From Paracoccus marcusii (lineage in GTDB: Bacteria; Pseudomonadota; Alphaproteobacteria; Rhodobacterales; Rhodobacteraceae): a DNA stretch of 64,000 nt. The notes under the pieces are model-generated. The model had not been told where the DNA came from and searched no databases. It saw only the letters and a list, made by a program, of their open reading frames with translations. How positions within the stretch are numbered: the stretch's first letter is position 1; every line of letters starts with the position of its first letter. This document shows, one piece after another, positions 9,601 to 20,053 of this stretch. Position numbers and translations under genes: made by a program. Location: the NCBI RefSeq assembly GCF_028621715.1, contig NZ_CP117466.1, positions 2,492,501-2,556,500 of the forward strand. The letters run 5' to 3'.

Positions 9601-10880
9601 CCGATCCGCGTCCTGTCATATCGGCGATCCGCGACGGGCGGGGCCTGGACGGGCCGGGCGCGGCGCTGATCGCGCAGGGGCTGGCCGACGGGTCGGTCAG
9701 CGACGCGCAGGCGGGTGCCTTTGCGATGGCGGTACTGACCAAGGGCGTCGGACCGGCGGGCCGCGTGGCGCTGACGCGCGCCATGCGCGATTCGGGGCAT
9801 GTCCTGCAATGGGACCTGTCGGGTCCGGTGGTGGACAAGCATTCGACCGGCGGCATCGGCGATACGGTGTCGCTGGTGCTGGCGCCGCTTCTGGCCGCGC
9901 GCGGGGTGTTCGTGCCGATGATCTCGGGTCGCGGCCTGGGCCATACGGGCGGTACGCTGGACAAGCTGGAGGCGATCCCCGGCTATCTGTGCGACCAGCC
10001 GGAGGATGACTTTCGCCGCATCGTGCGCACCATCGGCTGCGCGATCGTGGCGGCCACGGGCGACGTGGCCCCTGCGGACCGTCGCCTGTACGCGATCCGC
10101 GACGAATCGGGGACAGTGGAATCGATCGACCTGATCACCGCGTCGATCCTGTCGAAGAAGCTGGCGGCGGGGCTGGATGCGCTGGTTCTGGACGTCAAGG
10201 CGGGGTCGGGCGCCATCCTGAAGAAGGCCGACAGCGCCGGCCGGCTGGCCCAGGCCCTGGTCGAGACCGCGAACGGGGCGGGCTGCCGCACGTCTGCCTT
10301 CATCACCGACATGGATCAGCCGCTGGCCCGCAGCGCCGGCAATGCGCTGGAGATCCACGAGGCGATCCGCGCCCTGCGGGGCGAGGCCGGGGCGCTGCGC
10401 GACCTGACGCTGGCGCTGGCGGCGGAATGCCTGACGCTGGCGGGACGGTCCGCGGACGGTCTGGCCGACACGCTGGACAGCGGCGCCGCGGCCGAGGTGT
10501 TCGGCCGCATGGTCGCGGCCCAGGGCGGACCGCGCGACCTGCTGGACCGCCCCGAGGCGCATCTGGCCCGCGCGCCGTTGATCCTGCCCGTCCCCGCGCC
10601 CGCCCAGGGGCGCGTGGGGCGCATCGACGTGACCGCGCTTGGCCACGCGGTCCTGGCGCTTGGCGGTGGACGCGTGCGCGCGGCCGAGGCGATCGACCAC
10701 CGCGTGGGCCTGGACCGCCTGGCCAAGCTGGGAGAGGAGGTCGGCCCCGACTGCCCCCTGGGCATGGTCCACGCCGCCGACGACACGGCGGCACAGGTGG
10801 CCATCGCCGCCGTGCAGGCCGCCTATGTCCTGGGCGACGGCCAGCCCGGCCCACTGATCCGCGACCGGATCGGCGCATGA
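9597..10880 (+). CDS. deoA: thymidine phosphorylase
   Basis: 427 residues. The glycosyltransferase family 3 fold is evident from the phosphate-binding DKHSTGGIGDTVS near residue 80 and SGRGLGHTGGTLDKLE near residue 108. Cleaves thymidine (and deoxyuridine) to base plus deoxyribose-1-phosphate, which DeoB then isomerises. The start overlaps the cdd stop by 4 bases and the stop overlaps the deoB start by 4, indicating translational coupling. Confidence 0.96.
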   Translation: MTDPRPVISAIRDGRGLDGPGAALIAQGLADGSVSDAQAGAFAMAVLTKGVGPAGRVALTRAMRDSGHVLQWDLSGPVVDKHSTGGIGDTVSLVLAPLLAARGVFVPMISGRGLGHTGGTLDKLEAIPGYLCDQPEDDFRRIVRTIGCAIVAATGDVAPADRRLYAIRDESGTVESIDLITASILSKKLAAGLDALVLDVKAGSGAILKKADSAGRLAQALVETANGAGCRTSAFITDMDQPLARSAGNALEIHEAIRALRGEAGALRDLTLALAAECLTLAGRSADGLADTLDSGAAAEVFGRMVAAQGGPRDLLDRPEAHLARAPLILPVPAPAQGRVGRIDVTALGHAVLALGGGRVRAAEAIDHRVGLDRLAKLGEEVGPDCPLGMVHAADDTAAQVAIAAVQAAYVLGDGQPGPLIRDRIGA

Positions 10881-12055
10881 GCCGGGCGTTCCTGATCGTC
10901 ATGGACAGCGTGGGCATCGGCGGCGCGCCCGATGCCCACGCCTTCTTCAACGACGGTCGCCCCGATACCGGTGCGAACACCGTCGGGCATATCGCGCAGG
11001 CGCGACCGCTGCGGATGCCGGTGCTGGACGGGCTGGGGCTTGGGGCGGCGGTGCGGCTGGCCTCGGGTATCGATGCACCGGGTCTGGGCGCCGAACCCCG
11101 CGGCCTGTGGGGCGCGGCATCCGAGGTGTCGCGCGGCAAGGACACCCCCTCTGGCCACTGGGAGATCGCGGGCGTCCCCGTGCCGTGGGACTGGACCTAT
11201 TTCCCCGACACCGATCCCGCCTTTCCCGCCGACGTGACTGCCCGGATCTGCCAGCTGGCAGGGACCGGCGGCATCTTGGGCAACTGCCACGCATCGGGGA
11301 CGCAGGTCATCGACGACTTCGGCGCCCGGCATCTGCAGACCGGCTGGCCGATCTGCTACACCTCGGCCGACAGCGTGCTGCAGATCGCGGCACATGAGGA
11401 GGCGTTCGGCCTGGACCGCCTGATCGCGCTGTGCCGCGACCTGTCACCGATGCTGCACGCGATGCGCGTGGGCCGGGTCATCGCGCGCCCCTTTGTCGGC
11501 CAACCCGGCGCGTTCCGTCGCACCGGCAACCGCCGCGATTTCGCGATCGCGCCGCCGGGCGACACCATCCTGGACATCGCGCAGGGTGCGGGGCGGGTCA
11601 CCCATGCCATCGGCAAGATCGGCGACATCTTCAGCCATCGCGGCATCACCCGCTTGCACAAGGGCGAAGATGACGCGGCCCTGGCCGAACACCTGGTCCG
11701 GCTTGGCAGCCAAGCCGAACCCGGCAGCCTGACATTCGCCAACTTCGTCGAATTCGACACCAATTTCGGCCACAGGCGGGACATTCCCGGCTATGCCACG
11801 CAACTGGAATGGTTCGACGGTGTCGCGGGCCGGTTCCTGGCGACCCTGTCGCCCGGCGATCTGGCGATCTTCACCGCCGATCACGGCAATGACCCGTCCT
11901 GGTCCGGCACCGACCACACCCGCGAACGCGCCCCCGTGCTGGGCCGGGGCGCGGGCGAGCGCGGCGTGGGGCAGGTGGGCTTTGCCGATATCGGCGCCTC
12001 GATCCTTGCGCATCTGAGGCTGCCCGCCCCCCGACACGGGACATCATTTCTATGA
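10877..12055 (+). CDS. deoB: phosphopentomutase
   Basis: 392 residues, alkaline-phosphatase-like fold. The N-terminal metal site is FLIVMDSVGIGG, and the C-terminal metal ligands are in FTADHGNDPSWSGTDHTRE. Converts (deoxy)ribose-1-phosphate to the 5-phosphate, feeding pentose from nucleosides into central metabolism. Coupled to deoA upstream and add downstream by 4-base overlaps. Confidence 0.96.
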   Translation: MSRAFLIVMDSVGIGGAPDAHAFFNDGRPDTGANTVGHIAQARPLRMPVLDGLGLGAAVRLASGIDAPGLGAEPRGLWGAASEVSRGKDTPSGHWEIAGVPVPWDWTYFPDTDPAFPADVTARICQLAGTGGILGNCHASGTQVIDDFGARHLQTGWPICYTSADSVLQIAAHEEAFGLDRLIALCRDLSPMLHAMRVGRVIARPFVGQPGAFRRTGNRRDFAIAPPGDTILDIAQGAGRVTHAIGKIGDIFSHRGITRLHKGEDDAALAEHLVRLGSQAEPGSLTFANFVEFDTNFGHRRDIPGYATQLEWFDGVAGRFLATLSPGDLAIFTADHGNDPSWSGTDHTRERAPVLGRGAGERGVGQVGFADIGASILAHLRLPAPRHGTSFL

Positions 12056-13011
12056 AGAAGATCGAACTGCACCTGCATCTGGAGGGTGCCGCGCCTCCCG
12101 ATTTCATCCGCGGCCTGGCTCAGGAAAAACGCGCCGACCTGTCCGGCGTCTTCGACGACCGCGGGCATTACGCCTATGACGACTTTCCGGGCTTCCTGCG
12201 CTGCTACGAGGCCGCCACCAGCGTCATCAACGGACCGCGCGACTACGCCCGCCTGCTGGCCGAGGTGCTTGACCGCTGCGCCGAGGAGGGCGTGGTCTAT
12301 GCGGAACTGTTCGTCTCGCCGGAATTCTGCGGCGGTGCGGACCTGTCGGCCTGGCGCGATCATCTGGCCGCGATGACCGAGGTCGCGGACCGCGCCCGGG
12401 CGGACGGCATCGACAGCCGCGGCATCGTCACCGCGATCCGTCACTTCGGCGCGGATCGTGCGCGCAAAACCGCGCGCTGTGCTGCCGAGACCGCGGGCGG
12501 CTGGATCACCGGCTTTGGCATGGGCGGGGCCGAACAGGTCGGCCGGGCCACCGATTACGCCTGGAGCTTTGACTGCGCGGCAGAGGCCGGGTTGGGCCTG
12601 ACCTGCCATGCAGGCGAATGGGGCGGTCCCGACAGCGTCCGGCAGGCGCTGGACCTGGGCTGCACCCGCATCGGGCATGGCGTGCAGGCGATCGACGACC
12701 CTGCGCTGGTGCGCGACCTGGTCGAACGCGGCGTGACGCTGGAGGTGTGTCCGGGATCGAACATCGCGCTTGGGGTCTATCCGTCCTGGGGCGCCCATCC
12801 CATCGCGCGGCTGGCCGATGCCGGGGTGCGGGTCACCGTGTCCACCGACGATCCGCCGTTCTTCCACACGACGATGTGCCATGAGTACGATCGGCTTGCG
12901 TCGACCTTGGGCTGGGGCGATACCGAGTTTCGACAGATCAACCAGTGGGCTGCCGACGCCGCGTTCTGCGATGCGTCCACCCGCGACCGCCTGAAAAAGG
13001 AATTCGCCTGA
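12052..13011 (+). CDS. add: adenosine deaminase family protein
   Basis: 319 residues. Metal and active-site motifs in order: ELHLHLEG near residue 4, HAGEWGG near 187, RIGHGVQA near 205 and STDDPPFF near 264. It deaminates adenosine or deoxyadenosine. The [11 protein letters not shown] variant is the one I associate with alphaproteobacterial Add; an adenine deaminase activity cannot be excluded from sequence alone. Embedded in the nucleoside salvage operon: start overlaps deoB by 4 bases, and the final A of its stop is the first base of upp. Confidence 0.9.
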   Translation: MKKIELHLHLEGAAPPDFIRGLAQEKRADLSGVFDDRGHYAYDDFPGFLRCYEAATSVINGPRDYARLLAEVLDRCAEEGVVYAELFVSPEFCGGADLSAWRDHLAAMTEVADRARADGIDSRGIVTAIRHFGADRARKTARCAAETAGGWITGFGMGGAEQVGRATDYAWSFDCAAEAGLGLTCHAGEWGGPDSVRQALDLGCTRIGHGVQAIDDPALVRDLVERGVTLEVCPGSNIALGVYPSWGAHPIARLADAGVRVTVSTDDPPFFHTTMCHEYDRLASTLGWGDTEFRQINQWAADAAFCDASTRDRLKKEFA

Positions 13012-13640
13012 TGCAACACCTGACCGTCGTCGACCACCCGCTGGTTCAGCACAAGCTGTCGATCATGCGCCAGAAAGAGGTGTCCACCGCCGGTTTCCGC
13101 CGCCTTCTGCGCGAGATCAGCCTGCTTCTGGCCTATGAGGTCACGCGAGAGCTGGAGCTGACCACCATGCACATCGAGACGCCCATGTGCGAGATGGAGG
13201 CCCCAACGCTGGAGGGCAAGAAGCTGGCCCTGATCTCGATCCTGCGGGCCGGAAACGGGCTGATGGACGGCATCCTGGAGCTGATCCCCGGCGCGCGTGT
13301 GGGCTTCGTCGGCCTCTATCGCGACCCCGAGACGCTGAAGCCGGTCGAATACTACTGCAAGGTGCCGCGCGAGCTGGACGCGCGGATGACCATCGTGGTG
13401 GACCCGATGCTGGCCACGGGCAATTCGTCGGTCGCGGCGCTGGACATGTTGAAGGAGCGGGGGGCCAAGAACATGCGCTTCCTGTGCCTGTTGGCTGCGC
13501 CCGAAGGCGTCGCGCGCATGCGCGAGGCGCATCCGGACGTGCCGATCTTCACGGCGGCGCTGGACGAACGCCTGGACGATCACGGCTATATCGTCCCGGG
13601 CCTGGGCGATGCCGGCGACCGGATGTTCGGCACGAAATAA
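13011..13640 (+). CDS. upp: uracil phosphoribosyltransferase
   Basis: 209 residues, full length. PRPP-binding motif [15 protein letters not shown] near residue 128, and uracil-binding C-terminal segment [15 protein letters not shown]. Converts uracil plus PRPP to UMP, completing base salvage after Cdd and DeoA. Last gene of the operon; its ATG shares one base with the add stop. Confidence 0.96.
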   Translation: MQHLTVVDHPLVQHKLSIMRQKEVSTAGFRRLLREISLLLAYEVTRELELTTMHIETPMCEMEAPTLEGKKLALISILRAGNGLMDGILELIPGARVGFVGLYRDPETLKPVEYYCKVPRELDARMTIVVDPMLATGNSSVAALDMLKERGAKNMRFLCLLAAPEGVARMREAHPDVPIFTAALDERLDDHGYIVPGLGDAGDRMFGTK

Positions 13641-13709
13641 GGCCGCCCGTTAACCGCCGTTTCACGGTTCTGCGCTAAGTCTGGGGCAGGACAACGGAAT
13701 GGATGGCAG

Positions 13710-14690
13710 ATGATCGGGCACTTGCGGGTCTTGGCGATGCTTTTGCTAGGCGGGGCGGCGCAGGCCGCTCCGACGCCACCGCCCCCCGCCGGTTTCGCGG
13801 GGATGCAGTATATCGACGGCAACGGCTGCGTCTTCACCCGCAGCGGCGCCGACTGGACCGCGCGCCAGGATGGGCAGGGGCAGGCGCTGTGCGGCTTTCC
13901 CCCCAGTCTGGACGTCCGGCGCACGGACCCGCTGACGGAACGGGCGCTGCCGCTGACCCAGGCACCGCCGCCCAATGTCGAAACCATGCTGCTGGAACAG
14001 CTGTCGCGCGACCTGCGCCCCGGCGAATGGACCGCGGACCCGGCCCCACCCGAGACCCGCGCGGAACCGGCCGCGTCGCGGGTGCCCGATCCGATCCACA
14101 CCGCGCTGCAGGATGCCCTGACCATGGCGCCGACGCTGCGCGAGGCCACCGGCCTGTCGGGCAGTCCGGAGCTGTGCGCGCGCCTTGGCTACAAGCCGGA
14201 CCCGTCGGCATCCGCGCAGGGCTCTACCTTGGGGCTGTGTCCCGGCATGCGCGCGGCCACCGCGACGGCGTCGTTGACCACGGGAGTGACCGCGGCACCG
14301 CCACGGCCAGACCCGGCAGCCGTCAGGACGGCCCCGGCGGCGCGGCCGACGGTTGCCGCGACCCCGCGCGCCACCGCCCGTCGTGCGACCTCACCGACCC
14401 CTGCGGCGCCCGTCGCCGCCGCGCCCAAGCCAGTGGCTGTGCCGGGACCCGAGATGATCCCGGCGTCGGCGCGGTATGTTCAGGTCGGTGCCTATGGCGA
14501 CGAGGGGAACGCGATGATCGTGCTGCGGGCGCTGGCCGCGCGCGGCTATCCGACGGGGCAGGGGCGAACAACGGATAGGACGAAACCGCTGCGGCTGATC
14601 ATGGCGGGACCCTTCACCGACCGGCAGGCCCTGATCGCCGCGCTGAACGATCTGCGGGCGAACGGCTATCCCAAGGCGGTGGCGCGCTAG
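13710..14690 (+). CDS. secreted SPOR-domain protein
   Basis: 326 residues. A signal peptide ([19 protein letters not shown]) is followed by a conserved-looking Cys-containing region (residues 25-65, [13 protein letters not shown]) and a long Ala/Pro/Thr-rich, probably disordered linker (about 190-250). The C-terminal 75 residues ([13 protein letters not shown] ... MAGPFTD) form a SPOR domain, which binds denuded peptidoglycan at division sites. A role in septation or envelope maintenance is inferred from the domain alone. The ribosome-binding site is weak. Convergent with hemE, stops overlapping by 4 bases. Confidence 0.8.
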   Translation: MIGHLRVLAMLLLGGAAQAAPTPPPPAGFAGMQYIDGNGCVFTRSGADWTARQDGQGQALCGFPPSLDVRRTDPLTERALPLTQAPPPNVETMLLEQLSRDLRPGEWTADPAPPETRAEPAASRVPDPIHTALQDALTMAPTLREATGLSGSPELCARLGYKPDPSASAQGSTLGLCPGMRAATATASLTTGVTAAPPRPDPAAVRTAPAARPTVAATPRATARRATSPTPAAPVAAAPKPVAVPGPEMIPASARYVQVGAYGDEGNAMIVLRALAARGYPTGQGRTTDRTKPLRLIMAGPFTDRQALIAALNDLRANGYPKAVAR

Positions 14691-15715
14691 GCGCTGCGCA
14701 CCGCCTCGATCATCCGGGCGACGTTGTCGGGATCGGCGTCAGGCGTGATCCCGTGACCCAGGTTGAAGACATGCGGACCGCCGCGCAGGGCGCGGGTGAT
14801 CCGCTGCGCCTCGGCGACAAGTTCGGGCCCGCCCATGACCATGTGCCGCGGGTCCATGTTGCCTTGGACGCAGCCCTCGGTCTGGACGTGGCGGGCGGCC
14901 CAATCGGTCGACACCGAATTGTCCAGCGCGACGCAGTCGGCTCCGACCGCCGCCCGAAACCCGACATAACGCTCGCCCGCCTCACGGGGGAATGCGATGA
15001 TAGGCACGCCGGGATGACGCGCCTTCAGCGCGGCGATGATCCGCTTGGCCGGAGCGATCGCGAAGTCGTCGAAATCCTGGCCCTTCAGGCTGCCGGCCCA
15101 GCTGTCGAACAGCTTGACGACTTCGGCCCCGGCCTCGATCTGGCGTGACAGGTAATGGATCGTGGCATCCGTGATCAGGTCGATCAACGCGGCGAATGTC
15201 GCGCGGTCCTGATCCTTCAGCAGATGCGCAGGACCCTGATCCTTGGTGCCGCGGCCGGCGACCATGTAGGTCGCGACCGTCCATGGCGCGCCGGCAAAGC
15301 CGATCAGCGCGGTTTCCCGCGGCAGTTCGCGTGACAGGATCCGCAGCGTCTCATAGACGGGTGCCAGCTGCGCATCGACCTGATCCGCCGGTTTCAGCCG
15401 CGCCAAATCCGACGCGCTGGTCACGGTGGACAGCCGCGGTCCTTCTCCGGTGACGAACCACAGGTCGGCGCCCAAGGCCTGGGGGATCAGCAGGATGTCG
15501 GCAAAAAGGATCGCGGCATCAAAGCCAAAGCGGCGGATCGGCTGCAGCGTGACCTCGGCGGCAAGGTCGGGATTGTAGCAGAGCGACAGGAAATCGCCCG
15601 CCTGCGCGCGCGTCGCACGGTATTCCGGCAGATAGCGCCCGGCTTGACGCATCATCCAGATCGGCGGGGTGGGCAGTGTCTCGCCGGCCAGGGCGCGCAG
15701 CAGAAGTTTGGTCAT
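14687..15715 (-). CDS. hemE: uroporphyrinogen decarboxylase
   Basis: 342 residues. N-terminal signature [16 protein letters not shown] near residue 17, and [13 protein letters not shown] near residue 140. Decarboxylates uroporphyrinogen III to coproporphyrinogen III in heme and chlorophyll synthesis. ATG 15715 has GGAGG just upstream. Transcribed divergently from hemC across about 75 bases, so the two heme genes probably share a promoter region. Confidence 0.97.
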   Translation of the reverse strand: MTKLLLRALAGETLPTPPIWMMRQAGRYLPEYRATRAQAGDFLSLCYNPDLAAEVTLQPIRRFGFDAAILFADILLIPQALGADLWFVTGEGPRLSTVTSASDLARLKPADQVDAQLAPVYETLRILSRELPRETALIGFAGAPWTVATYMVAGRGTKDQGPAHLLKDQDRATFAALIDLITDATIHYLSRQIEAGAEVVKLFDSWAGSLKGQDFDDFAIAPAKRIIAALKARHPGVPIIAFPREAGERYVGFRAAVGADCVALDNSVSTDWAARHVQTEGCVQGNMDPRHMVMGGPELVAEAQRITRALRGGPHVFNLGHGITPDADPDNVARMIEAVRSA

Positions 15716-15789
15716 GGGGCCTCCTGCGCCCCTTGAAGGTCAGGCGACAGGCGTTGTCAAGCGCAGCCCCGGCGGCTATGCCGTGGCGC

Positions 15790-16728
15790 ATGACACAGAT
15801 GCCCACCCCCACCCGCCCGCTTCGGATCGGCACGCGCGGATCGGTCCTGGCGCTGGCGCAGGCCCATGAGACCCGCGACCGCCTGATGGCCGCGCATGGC
15901 GTTCCGCAGGACGCGTTCCAGATCATTCCGATCAAGACCACCGGCGACCGCGTCCTGGACCGCCCCCTTTCGCAGATCGGCGGCAAGGGCCTGTTCACCC
16001 GCGAGATCGAGGAGGCCCTGACCGAGGGCGCGATCGACATCGCCGTGCATTCGATGAAGGACATGCCCACGCTGCAACCGGACGGCTTGATCATCGACTG
16101 CCTTCTGCCGCGGGAGGATGTCCGGGACGCCTTTGTCAGCCCGCACGTGGCCTCGATCAGCGCGCTGCCGCAGGGGGCGGTTGTTGGTTCCTCCAGCCTG
16201 CGGCGGCGCGCCCAATTGGCACACCGTCGTCCCGATCTGCAGTTGGTGGAATTCCGGGGGAATGTGCAGACGCGCCTGCAGAAGCTTGCAGACGGGGTTG
16301 CCGTGGCAACCTTCCTGGCAATGGCAGGACTGTCGCGGCTGGACATGCGTCACGTCGCCCAAAGTGCCATCGATCCGGACGAGATGCTGCCCGCTGTCGC
16401 ACAGGGGGCCATCGGCATCGAGCGCCGTGCCGACGATCAGGGCTGTGCGATGCTGTTGTCGTCGATCAACGATCCGCTGACGGCGCTGCGGATTGAGGCA
16501 GAGCGCGCGTTCCTGCGCCGCTTGGACGGGTCCTGCCAGACGCCCATCGCGGGGCTTGCCACGCTGGATGGTGACCGCATGACGCTGCGTGGTGAAATCC
16601 TGCGCCCGGATGGCAGCGAGGTCGTCGCCGGTGTCCGTGATGGTCTGACATCGGATGGTGCGGCCATGGGTACAGATCTCGCGGAGGAACTGCTGTCCCG
16701 CGCCGGACCCGGTTTTCTGATCGCCTGA
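15790..16728 (+). CDS. hemC: hydroxymethylbilane synthase (porphobilinogen deaminase)
   Basis: 312 residues. N-terminal IGTRGSVLALAQA, active-site MKDMPT region, and the dipyrromethane cofactor cysteine in GSCQTPIAG near residue 245. Polymerises four porphobilinogens. Two in-frame ATGs lie close together (15790, 15799) and a third at 15778. I chose 15790 by comparison with family length; no strong ribosome-binding site decides it. Divergent from hemE. Confidence 0.95.
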   Translation: MTQMPTPTRPLRIGTRGSVLALAQAHETRDRLMAAHGVPQDAFQIIPIKTTGDRVLDRPLSQIGGKGLFTREIEEALTEGAIDIAVHSMKDMPTLQPDGLIIDCLLPREDVRDAFVSPHVASISALPQGAVVGSSSLRRRAQLAHRRPDLQLVEFRGNVQTRLQKLADGVAVATFLAMAGLSRLDMRHVAQSAIDPDEMLPAVAQGAIGIERRADDQGCAMLLSSINDPLTALRIEAERAFLRRLDGSCQTPIAGLATLDGDRMTLRGEILRPDGSEVVAGVRDGLTSDGAAMGTDLAEELLSRAGPGFLIA

Positions 16729-16760
16729 GGATATGCCGGGGCACAGCCCCGGCAAGCGAG

Positions 16761-17477
16761 TCAATAGCTGCGGATCAGTCCGACCAGCCGGCCCTGGATG
16801 CGCACGCGGTCCTCGGGAAGAAGCCGCGTCTCGTAGGCCGGATTGGCGGCCTCCAGCGCGATCATCGATCCTTTGCGACGATAGCGTTTCAGGGTGGCTT
16901 CCTGATTGTCCACCAAGGCCACGATGATGTCGCCCGTCTCCGCAGTGTCCTGTTCGCGAATCACCACGACGTCGCCATCGTTGATGCCGGCCTCGATCAT
17001 TGAATCACCCGTCACCTCAAGCGCGTAATGATGTTCACGGCCCGACAGCATCGTTCCCGGCACCGCGACATGGTGCGACACTTCGGAAATTGCCTCGATC
17101 GGCACACCGGCGGCGATACGGCCCATCAGGGGCAGCTGAACCGCAGGGCTGTCGACGACCGTCATGGCGCCGCGCGGGCGGGCGGGGCGCGTGTTCGAGA
17201 TGACGCGCGGCGTGAAGGCCGGACGCGTCTCTTCGGGGGCGGCGTCGGTCAGGTGGGACAGGGCGTCGGGCAGGCGAAGCACCTCAAGCGCGCGGGCACG
17301 GTGCGGCAGGCGCCGGATGAAGCCTCGCTCCTCCAGCGCGGTCACCAACCTGTGGATGCCGGACTTGGACCGCAGGTCCAAAGCATCCTTCATTTCGTCG
17401 AAGGAAGGCGGCACGCCGTCCCGCGCCATCCGCCTCTGGATGAACTCAAGCAGTTGGATCTGCTTTTTCGTCAACAT
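16761..17477 (-). CDS. lexA: SOS repressor LexA
   Basis: 238 residues, as in other alphaproteobacteria. Winged-helix DNA-binding domain at residues 1-70 ([14 protein letters not shown], then [17 protein letters not shown]). A longer linker precedes the cleavage site Ala-Gly in IAAGVPIEA. The Ser/Lys dyad is in [13 protein letters not shown] and NQEATLKRY. It represses DNA-damage genes and cuts itself when RecA filaments form. It carries its own promoter and operator just upstream (17497-17536) and follows moeA on the same strand. Confidence 0.97.
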   Translation of the reverse strand: MLTKKQIQLLEFIQRRMARDGVPPSFDEMKDALDLRSKSGIHRLVTALEERGFIRRLPHRARALEVLRLPDALSHLTDAAPEETRPAFTPRVISNTRPARPRGAMTVVDSPAVQLPLMGRIAAGVPIEAISEVSHHVAVPGTMLSGREHHYALEVTGDSMIEAGINDGDVVVIREQDTAETGDIIVALVDNQEATLKRYRRKGSMIALEAANPAYETRLLPEDRVRIQGRLVGLIRSY

Positions 17478-17496
17478 GGCCCGCCCTTTTCTTCGT

Positions 17497-17536
17497 GTTC
17501 CGCGTCTGTTCTAGCTTATCCACAGAATCGCGTCAA
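17497..17536 (-). promoter_or_regulatory. lexA promoter with overlapping SOS box
   Basis: On the minus strand TTGACG (complement of 17531-17536) is followed after exactly 17 bases by TAGAAC (17508-17513), a plausible -35/-10 pair. The plus strand reads GTTC-N7-GTTC at 17497-17511, which is the alphaproteobacterial LexA operator. It overlaps the -10 hexamer, the expected geometry for autorepression. The operator half-sites match exactly; the promoter hexamers match 5/6 and 4/6. Confidence 0.88.
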
Positions 17537-17565
17537 TCAGTGACCGTGAAAGGGTGAAAAAACAG

Positions 17566-18747
17566 TTAACTAGCGGCAAGGGGAATGTAATCGACCAGAT
17601 CGCCCGCCGGCCTGGCCGGATCATGCGGCGGACGAACCAGCAGCGCCTTCGCTTGCGCCATCAGCGCCAGCCGTGCCGAATCCTGATCCGCGAAGGGCGC
17701 GATCAGGGGCAGGTCCTCGCCCGCAGCCAATGTCGCCCGCAGGTAATGCTGACGGGGTCCTTCAGCCGGCAGGTCATGGGCCAGCCTTGCCTTGCGCAAC
17801 GGCGCATCCGCCGGAAGCCCCTGCATCGCGCGGATCAGGGGCTGCATGAACAGAACCGCGCAAACCATTGCCGAAACGGGATTTCCTGGCAGGCCCAGCA
17901 TGGCGCCTTTCGCCATCCGGCCCGCCATCAGCGGCTTTCCGGGACGAAGCGCGACCTTGTAAAAGGCCTGTTCGATACCGTGTTCCTGCGCCATCTTGCC
18001 GATCAGGTCGTGGTCGCCGACCGATGCGCCGCCGATGGTGACCAGCAGATCCGCGTCCGCCGCCGCGCGGAAACTGGCACGCAGGCTGTCCTCGGTGTCG
18101 CGCGCGATCGGCAGGATATGCGGCTCACCGCCCGCATCACGGACCATGGCTGCAATGGTCAGGTCGTTCGAGCTGATGATCTGACCCTCCGCAGGGTCCG
18201 TGCCGGGGGGAACCAATTCATCGCCGCCTGCCAAGATGGCGACGCGGGGGCGCGCGGCGGTCGTGATCTTATCCACGTTCATCGCGGCCAGCAGACCGAT
18301 ATGAGCGGCGCCCAAGACGATCCCCGGCGCGACGGTATCGCCTTGCGCAAAGTCGTTGCCACGCGCCCTGATGTTGCTGCCCCCGGATCGGGTCAAAACG
18401 TGGATCACGTCGCCGTCGCGGTCCACGTTCTCCTGCAGTTCGACATGGTCAAAGCCTTGCGGCACCGGTGCACCGGTGAAGATGCGGATGGCGGTTCCCG
18501 GGCGGGCAGTACCGCCCCACGGATGGCCTGCCGCGCTGGTCCCGATCACGGTCAGGGCGTCTTCCAGATCGGCCGCCCGCATCGCATAGCCGTCCATCGC
18601 GGACGCATCGAAGGGGGGCTGGGTCAGGCGGGACACGGCGGGCTGCAGCAGAGCGCGCCCATGGGCGTCGGCCAGGGACACAATCTCGGGGCGCGGCGGG
18701 TTGGCAAGGGCCAGAACGCGTTCAAGGGCCTCGGTGACCGAGATCAT
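17566..18747 (-). CDS. moeA: molybdopterin molybdenumtransferase
   Basis: 393 residues. MoeA inserts molybdate into adenylylated molybdopterin. Signatures: [13 protein letters not shown] near residue 50, the [13 protein letters not shown] segment near residue 245, and GLPGNPVSA near residue 310. The start at 18747 overlaps the moaC stop by 4 bases (ATGA). An open frame further upstream is only read-through. It is the last gene before lexA in the trp/mo cluster. Confidence 0.96.
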   Translation of the reverse strand: MISVTEALERVLALANPPRPEIVSLADAHGRALLQPAVSRLTQPPFDASAMDGYAMRAADLEDALTVIGTSAAGHPWGGTARPGTAIRIFTGAPVPQGFDHVELQENVDRDGDVIHVLTRSGGSNIRARGNDFAQGDTVAPGIVLGAAHIGLLAAMNVDKITTAARPRVAILAGGDELVPPGTDPAEGQIISSNDLTIAAMVRDAGGEPHILPIARDTEDSLRASFRAAADADLLVTIGGASVGDHDLIGKMAQEHGIEQAFYKVALRPGKPLMAGRMAKGAMLGLPGNPVSAMVCAVLFMQPLIRAMQGLPADAPLRKARLAHDLPAEGPRQHYLRATLAAGEDLPLIAPFADQDSARLALMAQAKALLVRPPHDPARPAGDLVDYIPLAAS

Positions 18748-19217
18748 CGCGGCGCCTCGTAGGGGCCGGACTTTCCGCCATCCTTGCGCAGCAGGCGGAT
18801 GTCCTGAATCTCCATCGACTTCTGCGCCGCCTTCAGCATGTCGTATACGGTCAGGCAGGCGGTGGTGACGGCGGTCAGCGCCTCCATCTCGACCCCGGTG
18901 CGGCCGGTGGTGCGGACGGTCGCGGTGACGCGGATACCGGGCAGGTCTGGATCGGCCACAAGGTCGACCGCGACCTTGGCCAGCGCCAGCGGATGGCACA
19001 GCGGGATCAGATCGGCGGTGCGCTTTGCGCCCATGATGCCCGCCAGGCGCGCCACGCCCAGTACGTCGCCCTTGGCCACACCCCCCTGCGCCAGGGATAG
19101 CGTTTCCGGTGTCATGATCACGCAGCCCGTGGCCACGGCCTCGCGCGCGGTTTCGGACTTGGCCGAGATGTCGACCATATGCGCCTGACCGGCGGCGTCG
19201 AAATGGGTCAGGGTCAT
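18744..19217 (-). CDS. moaC: cyclic pyranopterin monophosphate synthase
   Basis: 157 residues. Motifs [15 protein letters not shown] near residue 15, [12 protein letters not shown] near residue 70, [18 protein letters not shown] near residue 113, and the C-terminal GGKSG. It converts 3',8-cH2GTP to cyclic pyranopterin monophosphate after MoaA. The start overlaps the trpC stop by 4 bases and the stop overlaps the moeA start by 4, so it is expressed with the tryptophan genes. Confidence 0.97.
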   Translation of the reverse strand: MTLTHFDAAGQAHMVDISAKSETAREAVATGCVIMTPETLSLAQGGVAKGDVLGVARLAGIMGAKRTADLIPLCHPLALAKVAVDLVADPDLPGIRVTATVRTTGRTGVEMEALTAVTTACLTVYDMLKAAQKSMEIQDIRLLRKDGGKSGPYEAPR

Positions 19218-20005
19218 GCGGCGACGTCCAGGATGGCGCGGGTGGCGGCGGTCACGTCGGCCTGACGCATCAGGCTTTCCCCGATCAGGAAGCGCCGCGC
19301 GCCGGTCTGCATCATCGCGCCCAGGTCCGCCGGGGTGAACAGCCCGCTTTCGCAAACCAGCTGGCGGTCGTCGGGGATGCGCGGTGCAAGGTCGCGCGTC
19401 ACATCAAGTGTGACGTCGAAGGTCTTGAGATTGCGGTTGTTCACGCCGATCAACGGCGATTTCAGGCGCAGGGCGCGGTCCAGTTCGGGCGCGTCATGCA
19501 CCTCGATCAGGACATCCATGCCCCAGCCCATCGCCGCATCCTCCAGGTCGCGGGCCTGGGCGTCGTCGACCGAGGCCATGATGATCAGGATGCAGTCCGC
19601 GCCCCAGGCCCTGGCCTCTGTCACCTGATAGGTGTCGTAGAGGAAATCCTTGCGCAGCGCCGGCAGGTCGCAGGCGGCGCGCGCGGCCGTCAGGAACGCG
19701 GGCGCACCCTGAAAGCTGGGGCCGTCGGTCAGCACCGACAGGCAGGCCGCGCCGCCCGCCTGATAGGCACGGGCCAGCGAAGGCGGATCGAAATCGGGCC
19801 GGATCAGGCCCTTGGACGGGCTGGCCTTCTTGATCTCGGCGATCAGGGCGGGGCCGCCGGCTGCGGCCCGGTCCAGCGCGCGGGCAAAGCCGCGGGGTGC
19901 GTCGGCCGCACGGGCCTGCGCGTCGAGGTCGGCCAGCGGACGCGCGGCCTTGGCGGCGGCGATCTCTTCCAGCTTGTAGGCCTTGATCTTGTCCAGAATA
20001 TCCAT
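19214..20005 (-). CDS. trpC: indole-3-glycerol phosphate synthase
   Basis: 263 residues, single-function TIM barrel. Motifs: [15 protein letters not shown] near residue 50, LRKDFLYD near residue 115, [11 protein letters not shown] near residue 185, and [12 protein letters not shown] near residue 210. Closes the indole ring of tryptophan. Downstream of ung (gap 48 bases) in a trpG-trpD-ung-trpC order, and coupled to moaC. Confidence 0.96.
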   Translation of the reverse strand: MDILDKIKAYKLEEIAAAKAARPLADLDAQARAADAPRGFARALDRAAAGGPALIAEIKKASPSKGLIRPDFDPPSLARAYQAGGAACLSVLTDGPSFQGAPAFLTAARAACDLPALRKDFLYDTYQVTEARAWGADCILIIMASVDDAQARDLEDAAMGWGMDVLIEVHDAPELDRALRLKSPLIGVNNRNLKTFDVTLDVTRDLAPRIPDDRQLVCESGLFTPADLGAMMQTGARRFLIGESLMRQADVTAATRAILDVAA

Positions 20006-20053
20006 GCCCCCGTTCTATCCCCACCGCGCGGGCGGGGAAAGGGGGCGCGGCGG

